Shown here: positions 1 through 3,740 of the stretch, one piece after another
Layout of the letters: the number at the start of each line of letters is the position of its first letter
Position numbering within the stretch: the stretch's first letter is position 1
From: Microcaldota archaeon
GTDB lineage: Archaea; Micrarchaeota; Micrarchaeia; Anstonellales; Bilamarchaeaceae
Reading direction: 5' to 3'
Assembly: GCA_013331535.1 (NCBI GenBank)
Contig: DUGF01000011.1
Span: 1 to 5,076, forward strand
Length of the DNA: 5,076 nucleotides
Notes under the pieces: generated by a model
The model's database searches: none
Seen by the model: only the letters and a program-made list of their open reading frames with translations
What the model was told of the DNA's origin: nothing
Program-made: the position numbers and the translations under genes

Positions 1-7
1 ATTACTA

Positions 8-70
8 AGCCACCGACGATCGAGCACATATTGTGCGAGAGATTTGCCCAACAGGGCAAACAGGGTGGCT
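8..70. other. Candidate structured element, three-way junction
   Basis: A perfect 7-bp outer stem (AGCCACC at 8-14 with GGTGGCT at 64-70) encloses two perfect hairpins: GCACA/TGTGC at 24-36 with a 3-nt loop, and TTTGCCC/GGGCAAA at 43-60 with loop AACA. It lies 11 bases beyond the 3' end of tRNA-Thr, so it could be part of that transcript's trailer or an independent small RNA. I recognise no RNA family. It lacks a TTCGA-type T loop and a usable anticodon arm, so it is not a readable tRNA. The part from CAGGGCAAA to GGCT resembles the hairpin repeats near 1587-1833, but weakly. Folding is seen in the sequence; function is unknown. Confidence 0.35.
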
Positions 71-81
71 GAATGAAATGA

Positions 82-199
82 AGCCCCCGACGAGAATCGA
101 ACTCGTGACCTCGTGCTTTTCGTTTTTCCGATGAAACGCTTTTTGCCGCGCAAAAAGGGTTCTTACCAAGCACGCGCTCTACCGCTGAGCTACAGGAGC
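82..199 (-). tRNA. tRNA-Thr(GGT) with a 46-nt intron
   Basis: Read on the minus strand, G1 is at 199 and the discriminator U73 at 82; no CCA is encoded. The acceptor stem is GCTCCTG/CGGGGGC, with two G-U pairs. U8-A9 follow, then D stem GCTC/GAGC around a 7-nt loop AGCGGTA. The anticodon stem is CGTGC/GCACG with loop TTGGTAA, which puts GGT at 34-36 (decodes ACC). The variable loop is AGGTC, and the T arm ACGAG-TTCGATT-CTCGT is standard. G1-C72, C2-G71 and U73 fit archaeal threonine tRNA. The exons are 164-199 and 82-117, giving a 72-nt product once the intron after A37 is removed. The gene diverges from the 264-residue protein gene to its right. Confidence 0.93.
118..163 (-). other. Intron of tRNA-Thr, position 37/38
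   Basis: This 46-nt insert splits the anticodon loop between A37 (164) and A38 (117), the canonical archaeal position. It contains a perfect 8-bp hairpin (CTTTTTGC, 3-nt loop, GCAAAAAG) followed by a second CGTTT/AAACG hairpin, so most of it is self-paired. A canonical bulge-helix-bulge is not clear: TTGG of the 5' exon meets ACGA of the intron with only three of four positions pairing, and I see no good inner helix. A relaxed motif is likely. Its run CAAAAAGCG, and the AAAAGC across its 3' splice site, resemble the intron of the tRNA-Ala gene at 1692-1770. Boundaries could shift by a base or two. Confidence 0.8.
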
Positions 200-239
200 A
201 ATATTAGCAACTTGTAATCCAACTTTGTGCCGGCTAGCC

Positions 240-247
240 ATTAAAAA
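240..247 (-). promoter_or_regulatory. Possible TATA box for tRNA-Thr
   Basis: On the minus strand TTTTTAAT lies 41-48 bases upstream of tRNA position 1. That would place initiation about 15-20 bases before the mature 5' end, to be trimmed by RNase P. The match is AT-rich but weak, and no purine-rich BRE is obvious. Confidence 0.3.
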
Positions 248-293
248 CATTTACGTTTAATCAACCCGTGTACAAAACTATTATGGCATAGTA

Positions 294-357
294 TATACTG
301 AACCAAATAAGTAATACCGATTTTGAAATCTAGGTTTTACCCCGGTGGTTCAGTATA
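294..357. other. 64-nt imperfect hairpin, possible guide RNA or mRNA leader
   Basis: TATACTGAACCA (294-305) and TGGTTCAGTATA (346-357) are perfect 12-base inverted copies. Inside them is a 5x5 internal loop (AATAA opposite CCCGG), then a 7-of-8 stem (311-318 with 333-340), then a GATTT/AAATC tip with two unpaired bases beside it. The layout resembles an archaeal H/ACA guide: a single hairpin with an internal pocket, and an ANA triplet (ATA, 355-357) 14 nt from the upper stem if the lower stem is read as 9 bp. I see no kink-turn, which argues against that call. It lies upstream of the gene at 406 and could equally be a leader element. The fold is near-palindromic, so the strand is undecided. 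Confidence 0.4.
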
Positions 358-360
358 GAT

Positions 361-384
361 TGAGACAAAAACTTTTTTGTCTCA
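361..384 (+). promoter_or_regulatory. Perfect hairpin just upstream of the ribosome site
   Basis: TGAGACAAAAA pairs with TTTTTGTCTCA across a 2-base loop (in practice 9-10 bp with a slightly larger loop). It ends 6 bases before the GGAGG at 391-395. It may stabilise the 5' end of the message or affect ribosome access. It could also end transcription arriving from the left, although its T run is inside the stem rather than after it. Confidence 0.45.
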
Positions 385-390
385 GGATAT

Positions 391-395
391 GGAGG
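391..395 (+). promoter_or_regulatory. Ribosome binding site GGAGG
   Basis: A strong Shine-Dalgarno match, with 10 bases to the ATG at 406. It fixes the start of the following gene. Confidence 0.8.
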
Positions 396-405
396 ACGAG
401 CATAT

Positions 406-1200
406 ATGGATATTAACGACGAGATTTTATTTTCAGGGGAATTCAAGGACTTTAGAAAAGGGATTTATTACTCCCTTAGGGGTGCTTCTGAATCTGATGT
501 TGCATCAGCTATTGCAAACATATTAAATTCCATAAACGAGCCGGCATTTGATTTTTCCGGAATCAATACGAAAAAAGTCCGGGATTTCATAAAGCTGAAC
601 GGAAGCGGACTTCCGGCAGTCATCTCGTTCTTGGAGTCAAAAAAACCAGCTGAATTAAGGGCAGCCTTGATCGATGCCGCAGGTAAAAATACTCTTTTAC
701 CAGCAGCCGAATGTTGTTTTTTCTACGAGCTTTTCAAGTCTGCGGGCGTGGCCTGTTTTCTCACTTCTTCAATGTTCAAAAGTGCAATTAAGCCAAAGGA
801 AGAGAAACCCGGGGACCAGATAGTCTTTATAGGGCATTACAAAGATTGGGCTGCAATAAAGAAGCTTAGTATTAATCAGAAAACCGAGGCATGGGAAGTT
901 TCTGGGATCCTTTCGGGAATTGTTTTTTCTCTTGTCCCTAAGGTTTTCCAGTTTGCCGGAGCATCTGATCCAAGCGTGGAAGTTTTGAAACTCTGTGCAG
1001 GAAAGCGGAAATCATATGTTAATGTTATTGACATGCTGAAGCAGATACATCCGGGTGGGAACCAATTTCAGGATGCATTTCTTTTGCTCCGTATGATGGA
1101 AACTCTTGGTTATAAACCATATGCTAACCCGGAAATGTTGTGCAAAGAATATCCTGACATAAAACCTCCAAAGGTCAAAGGCAGAAAGCCGAAGGAGTGA
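406..1200 (+). CDS. Two-domain archaeal protein of unknown function, DUF2666-like
   Basis: The 264-residue product has no signal peptide or membrane segment and ends in a basic tail (KVKGRKPKE). It is internally duplicated. Residues 5-24 (DEILFSGEFKDFRKGIYYSL) align with 137-154 (DQIVFIGHYKDWAAIKKL), and each is followed by a helical stretch of about 100 residues with comparable hydrophobic spacing, so two copies of one domain fill the protein. The motif of an acidic start, a Phe-containing strand, then YKDW and KKL recalls the archaeal DUF2666 family. I make that link from memory and hold it loosely. No catalytic residues are evident. The start is supported by GGAGG. It is followed 89 bases later by the Sm-like gene, which has its own promoter. 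Confidence 0.8.
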   Translation: MDINDEILFSGEFKDFRKGIYYSLRGASESDVASAIANILNSINEPAFDFSGINTKKVRDFIKLNGSGLPAVISFLESKKPAELRAALIDAAGKNTLLPAAECCFFYELFKSAGVACFLTSSMFKSAIKPKEEKPGDQIVFIGHYKDWAAIKKLSINQKTEAWEVSGILSGIVFSLVPKVFQFAGASDPSVEVLKLCAGKRKSYVNVIDMLKQIHPGGNQFQDAFLLLRMMETLGYKPYANPEMLCKEYPDIKPPKVKGRKPKE

Positions 1201-1203
1201 CAA

Positions 1204-1225
1204 TCTTTCCCGGAGGTCTGAAAGA
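1204..1225 (+). terminator. Weak hairpin after the DUF2666-like gene
   Basis: TCTTTC (1204-1209) pairs with GAAAGA (1220-1225) a few bases after the stop codon. No strong T run follows directly, so a terminator role is tentative. The downstream TTTAAATC shows a new transcript starts here. Confidence 0.2.
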
Positions 1226-1230
1226 TAACC

Positions 1231-1238
1231 TTTAAATC
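1231..1238 (+). promoter_or_regulatory. TATA box of the Sm-like gene
   Basis: TTTAAATC, preceded by a purine-rich AAAGATAACC that could serve as BRE, lies 52-59 bases before the ATG. Initiation about 25 bases downstream (near 1258-1264) leaves a short leader containing the GAGGTG site. Confidence 0.6.
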
Positions 1239-1278
1239 CAGTCGTGTTCTTATTCATTCTAAGTTTTAGTTTTTTATT

Positions 1279-1284
1279 GAGGTG
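1279..1284 (+). promoter_or_regulatory. Ribosome binding site GAGGTG
   Basis: It is complementary to the 16S rRNA tail and lies 5 bases from the ATG at 1290, which it selects as the start. Confidence 0.75.
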
Positions 1285-1289
1285 TATCT

Positions 1290-1514
1290 ATGCCAGAAAA
1301 AAGACCATTTGATGTATTGAACAGTTCGTTGAACAATACGGTAGTTATCGGCCTTAAAGGCGGAGTAGAATTCCGCGGGGTAATGGCTGCTTATGATGTT
1401 CACATGAATATAGTGCTTGATAATGCAGAGCAGATAGTGAATGGCGAAGTAAAGCGCGGAATGGGAACCATCCTGTTGCGCGGAGACAGCGTCATTTATA
1501 TCTCACCGTCATAA
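1290..1514 (+). CDS. Sm-like archaeal protein (SmAP/LSm)
   Basis: The 74-residue protein has the usual length of a minimal archaeal Sm fold. Such proteins form heptameric or hexameric rings that bind U-rich RNA and take part in RNA metabolism. The Sm1 motif spans about residues 10-45: hydrophobic strands, GGVEFRG (24-30), then AYDVHMNIVLDNAE, where H38 and N40 occupy the usual uridine-binding loop. The Sm2 motif is LLRGDSVIYIS (62-72), with R64 and D66 in the second RNA-binding loop. A six-residue N-terminal stretch precedes the first helix. In many archaea the next gene encodes ribosomal protein L37e; here a tRNA-like region follows 26 bases after the stop. Promoter and ribosome site are both visible. 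Confidence 0.95.
   Translation: MPEKRPFDVLNSSLNNTVVIGLKGGVEFRGVMAAYDVHMNIVLDNAEQIVNGEVKRGMGTILLRGDSVIYISPS
1495..1502 (+). promoter_or_regulatory. Possible TATA box of the permuted tRNA-Ala gene
   Basis: TTTATATC lies inside the last codons of the Sm-like gene. Initiation about 25 bases downstream would fall near 1523-1528, just ahead of the leader that forms the outer side of the 59/60 splice motif. The position fits, but the match alone is weak; read-through from the Sm-like gene is the alternative. Confidence 0.35.
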
Positions 1515-1554
1515 TTTCCCTGTAGTCACGCTATCGCAATTCCCTCCGAGTCCA

Positions 1555-1571
1555 AAATTTTATTTTACTTA
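1555..1571 (+). other. Linker between the 3' and 5' halves of the permuted tRNA
   Basis: This AT-rich 17-nt spacer runs from just after A73 to just before G1. By analogy with characterised permuted tRNAs, tRNase Z would cut at its left end and RNase P at its right end after the halves are joined, releasing it. Its extent follows from the acceptor-stem pairing. Confidence 0.75.
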
Positions 1572-1586
1572 GGGCTCGTAGCTCAG

Positions 1587-1625
1587 AGCCCTTTTGACAT
1601 AGGGATTATTCAGGGCAAAAGTGCT
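1587..1625 (+). repeat. Hairpin repeat, copy 1 (D loop)
   Basis: AGCCCTTTTG (1587-1596) pairs with CAAAAGTGCT (1616-1625) at 9 of 10 positions around a 19-nt loop that starts ACATAG and ends AGGG. It resembles copies at 1693-1728 and 1797-1833 in both stem and loop, so common descent is likelier than chance folding. Confidence 0.65.
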
Positions 1626-1672
1626 TCACCCCCAAAGCCTTGAGTCTTTACTAGTCAATTGGGCGTGTATAA
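1589..1672 (+). other. D-loop insertion of tRNA-Ala, probable intron
   Basis: The D-stem strands are 91 nt apart. Keeping AGAG (1585-1588) and GCA (1673-1675) gives the 7-nt loop AGAGGCA, with G18 and G19 in place and the same length as the tRNA-Thr D loop. The remaining 84 nt would be intron. The sequence CAGAGC occurs on both sides (1584-1589 and 1674-1679). I found no canonical bulge-helix-bulge here, so the exact ends, and whether this is one intron or two, are unresolved. It contains the first of three related hairpins. Confidence 0.55.
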
Positions 1673-1691
1673 GCAGAGCGTCCGCTTGGCG

Positions 1692-1770
1692 GAGCCTTTT
1701 GACATAGTCTTTATAAGGGCAAAACGCTTCAGCGAAAAGCCCTGAAGAAGCAATATGTCTGGTTCCAGAC
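1692..1770 (+). other. 79-nt anticodon-loop intron of tRNA-Ala with canonical BHB
   Basis: The intron lies between G37 (1691) and U38 (1771). The splice motif is complete: anticodon stem TCCGC/GCGGA; central helix TTGG (1686-1689) with CCAG (1765-1768), including one G-U pair; 3-nt bulges CGG (1690-1692) and ACT (1769-1771), each cut after its second base; and inner helix AGCC (1693-1696) with GGTT (1761-1764). This is the substrate of the archaeal splicing endonuclease. Its interior carries the second hairpin repeat and a GTCTGG/CCAGAC inverted repeat that competes with the BHB pairing. Confidence 0.85.
1693..1728 (+). repeat. Hairpin repeat, copy 2 (anticodon intron)
   Basis: AGCCTTTTG (1693-1701) pairs with CAAAACGCT (1720-1728) at 8 of 9 positions; the 18-nt loop begins ACATAG and ends AAGGG. 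TTTTGACATAG is identical to copy 1. A small CGCT/AGCG hairpin (1725-1734) overlaps its right end. The leading AGCC also forms the inner helix of the splice motif. Confidence 0.65.
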
Positions 1771-1796
1771 TGCGGAAGGCCGAGGGTGCGAGCACA

Positions 1797-1833
1797 AGCC
1801 TTTTGGATTTCAGGTTTACAAGGGCAAAAGGCT
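1797..1833 (+). repeat. Hairpin repeat, copy 3 (trailer of permuted tRNA)
   Basis: AGCCTTTTG (1797-1805) pairs perfectly with CAAAAGGCT (1825-1833) around a 19-nt loop ending ACAAGGG. It starts 4 bases after the end of the tRNA 5' segment, so it occupies the trailer where a 59/60 intron would stand in an unpermuted gene. Confidence 0.65.
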
Positions 1834-1838
1834 GGTGT

Positions 1839-1860
1839 GTATCCAAAACCATGAGGATAC
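1839..1860 (+). terminator. Small hairpin downstream of the permuted tRNA
   Basis: GTATCC (1839-1844) pairs with GGATAC (1855-1860) around a 10-nt loop. The sequence after it (GTCGTTTCC) has only a short T run. It might mark the end of the tRNA transcript. The remaining stretch to 1925 is AT-rich, with no other structure that I can support. Confidence 0.2.
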
Positions 1861-1925
1861 GTCGTTTCCTGAAAGATATTTCAATTACTGATTTTTATGC
1901 AACCTAGAAAAAACATGCTAAATTT

Positions 1926-3209
1926 TTGCCGGTTTATGCCTTAAAACTTGCTGCTGATTTGAAAGCAGACAGGCAACGAAGCGATATCGCCAAAGAAATG
2001 TTTCAGAAGCATGGGCTTGGTCAAGATACTACCAAAGAATACTTAGCTACTTATTTTCCTCAGCGCGAATTAAAGGTGTTGCCTCCTGACAAAGTGAATG
2101 CTACGATTGATGAACAGTTATGGGGATACCGTGAATGCGTTAAAAATTCAGAAGACTGGCATGCCATCGTACAAAGAGCCGAAGAAACACGAAGAAAAAT
2201 TGGTAAAACAACTGTGCAACTAACTGCTGGAATGGCTCCAGAACAAAGAAGGCAAATCGCTATAGATCGAGACAGGGAAAGAGAGAAACAAGGAACTGCC
2301 ATACTGCAAATATCACTAAGGATGACTCATAAGCAAAGAAGTGACGTTGCAATCGAACGAGAACTGCAAAATGGTTCAGAGAAACGAAGCGATATTGCAA
2401 GAAAAAGAATGGCTCAAATGGCTCCAAAAAGAAGGAAAAGAATTGCCAAACGAGCCGAGAAAACCAGAATCAGACGTGGAAAGTCACTCACACAGTTTTG
2501 GCAAAGGCAAACCCATGAGGAAAGAAAAGAAATTTCAAGAAGAGTCAGGTCAATCGAAAAGGATGCCGAGAGAAGCAGGAGAAGCCGAGCCATGTGGAAA
2601 AGCAAAACCGCAGGGCAAAGAAAACTGATAGCACGAAAAAGAAATGCCGAATTAGAGAAAAAAGGGAAGGCAATATGGCAGATCTGGGAGAGGATGACCC
2701 CCGAACAAAGAAGTGAAACAATACAAAAAAGATGGGCTAAACTAAGCTCTGAACTAAGAATCGAAATTGCCAGAAGAGCATGGGAGTCCAGGAAGAAAGA
2801 GGTAGAAGAAAAGCTTGCGAGGATATCTATACTTGGTTTACCTGAGCTTAGGCTGTTGAACAGAGCGGAGGAAAGCATGTTTGTAACTCAGTATTTTGAG
2901 CACTTCTTTTTGAATCGCGCGTTTTCCCCGCCTATAAAAACGTTTTCCCTTCCGATCGAAATGTTTTGCAAACGGATGGATTATGATGATATCAAACAGG
3001 AGTGTATGCTGGCAATATTAGATGCATTAAGAAGGTGGGATCAGGAAGTCGACCTGAACAAACTTGTAAATAATTCTGTTGTCCATCATATGTATAGATA
3101 TTTTGCAGGAGAGCGAAAATATACGGCAATGTTATCACATCTCGAGCCAGACTCAGCCCAATCCCTACTCGAAAGAGACAAAACCGGAAGAACCCCAAGA
3201 AAAAGATAG
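1926..3209 (+). CDS. Basic repeat protein with sigma-70 region 2-like C-terminus
   Basis: The 427-residue product is unrecognised as a whole. Residues 85-290 are a highly charged helical array of roughly 30-residue units, with a GK-(A/S)-x-x-Q-x-W-x-R stretch followed by MTPEQR-S-(E/D)-IA-x-KR, plus shorter half units; residues 15-25 (DRQRSDIAKEM) look like an outlying copy. Residues 308-404 resemble sigma-70 region 2: EESMFVTQYFEHFF as 2.1, MDYDDIKQECMLAILDALRR then WD as 2.2, and an NKLVNNSVVHHMYRYFAGER segment as 2.3. No region 4 is visible, so it cannot be a complete sigma factor. DNA or RNA binding is inferred. The start is unsure: TTG at 1926 lacks a ribosome site, the frame is open back to 1908, and no in-frame ATG precedes residue 25. 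It may be acquired from a mobile element. Confidence 0.75.
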   Translation: MPVYALKLAADLKADRQRSDIAKEMFQKHGLGQDTTKEYLATYFPQRELKVLPPDKVNATIDEQLWGYRECVKNSEDWHAIVQRAEETRRKIGKTTVQLTAGMAPEQRRQIAIDRDREREKQGTAILQISLRMTHKQRSDVAIERELQNGSEKRSDIARKRMAQMAPKRRKRIAKRAEKTRIRRGKSLTQFWQRQTHEERKEISRRVRSIEKDAERSRRSRAMWKSKTAGQRKLIARKRNAELEKKGKAIWQIWERMTPEQRSETIQKRWAKLSSELRIEIARRAWESRKKEVEEKLARISILGLPELRLLNRAEESMFVTQYFEHFFLNRAFSPPIKTFSLPIEMFCKRMDYDDIKQECMLAILDALRRWDQEVDLNKLVNNSVVHHMYRYFAGERKYTAMLSHLEPDSAQSLLERDKTGRTPRKR

Positions 3210-3740
3210 TTATCCAACCTCCGTAATCTTCGGTCTCCCCTTTTTAATCATCTCAAATAATTGCTTTCTAAAATCATCCTTGAAAACTCTTAACGAAACA
3301 GGAACTTCATTTTCTTTACTTTTTAGCATTTCAAGCAGATACGGAAGTGCTTCATCTGCCTTTTTTGTGAATTCCTCATGCAATTTCACAAAATCCATTC
3401 TTTCCCCGATTGCACGCGGATTATAGAATATTTCTCCGTCTTCATTTTCCCCTCTTCCTTCCGTTCCAAGCATTGCATGGTTGCTATGTGCGAATATATT
3501 TCTTATCTTATTCAGTCTGTATAAATCCTTTATTTTTTGTTTGTCCGCATTGGTCGTCTTTTCAATAATCCTACATTTCAATCCAAAATTTGCGCTGTCA
3601 TCATACATTACCTGGGATACGAAATCAAGATTAAGATACCCGAAATAATGGTATGAAATTATAATATCCACAAGCTGCTCAATGGAGATAAACCGTTCGA
3701 TTATTTCACTTCTAAACCTGGATACTTCTTTGTCATCCAT
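3210..3740 (-). CDS. Probable HEPN-fold protein in the dnaJ operon
   Basis: The 176-residue, mostly helical product contains R80-N-I-F-A-H85 within YRLNKIRNIFAHSNHA, matching the RNxxxH signature of HEPN domains. Many of these are metal-independent RNases in toxin, defence or RNA-processing systems; others (MtlR-like) are regulatory. The helix before it (IERFISIEQLVDIIISYHYF) and FGLKCRIIEK fit the four-helix HEPN bundle. Residues 118-176 add a lysine-rich helical tail ending GRPKITEVG. The ATG directly follows the dnaJ TAG with no spacer and has a GGGGTG site inside dnaJ, so translation is coupled. Its stop abuts that of the convergent gene at 3209. An actual RNase activity or a chaperone-linked role is inference. 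Confidence 0.8.
   Translation of the reverse strand: MDDKEVSRFRSEIIERFISIEQLVDIIISYHYFGYLNLDFVSQVMYDDSANFGLKCRIIEKTTNADKQKIKDLYRLNKIRNIFAHSNHAMLGTEGRGENEDGEIFYNPRAIGERMDFVKLHEEFTKKADEALPYLLEMLKSKENEVPVSLRVFKDDFRKQLFEMIKKGRPKITEVG

Larger units (their letters stand above)
1541..1792 (+). tRNA. Circularly permuted, intron-split tRNA-Ala(GGC)
   Basis: The 3' segment (positions 60-73: T, CCCTC, CGAGTCC, A73) is at 1541-1554. The 17-nt AT-rich linker 1555-1571 separates it from the 5' segment beginning GGGCTCG at 1572. Acceptor GGGCTCG/CGAGTCC pairs fully and contains G3-U70, the alanine identity pair; A73 also fits. D stem is GCTC (1581-1584)/GAGC (1676-1679). Anticodon stem is TCCGC (1681-1685)/GCGGA (1772-1776) with GGC at 1688-1690. 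T stem is GAGGG (1782-1786)/CCCTC (1542-1546). Leader CGCA (1535-1538) pairs with TGCG (1787-1790), with 3-nt bulges ATT and AGC, giving a 59/60 join as in known archaeal permuted tRNAs. The mature product would be 72 nt. Oddities are a D-loop insert and G at position 55. No CCA is encoded. Confidence 0.85.

Noticed and set aside
361..384. Intrinsic terminator of an upstream plus-strand transcript
   Set aside because: No plus-strand gene lies upstream in the window, and the T run is within the stem; a leader role fits better.
1012..1257. Minus-strand open frame of 81 codons
   Set aside because: It overlaps the end of the DUF2666-like gene and the promoter of the Sm-like gene, with no supporting features.
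1572..1833. An ordinary, non-permuted tRNA with its 3' end downstream
   Set aside because: No strand complementary to GGGCTCG, and no CCCTC for the T stem, follows within reach after 1786. Both are found upstream at 1542-1553.
1587..1833. CRISPR-like array (three repeats about 105 nt apart)
   Set aside because: Repeats diverge, the spacers are tRNA exons and intron sequence, and no cas genes are present.
1655..1852. Minus-strand open frame of 65 codons
   Set aside because: It lies across the tRNA-Ala exons and introns, and its product resembles nothing I know.
2341..2628. Plus-strand open frame of 95 codons inside the repeat protein
   Set aside because: It is an alternate-frame reading of the same A/G-rich repeats; the long frame has the repeat periodicity and the C-terminal domain.
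2414..2878. Minus-strand open frame of 154 codons
   Set aside because: It is a low-complexity Ser/Leu-rich antisense image of the charged repeats in the 1926-3209 gene, with no ribosome site.
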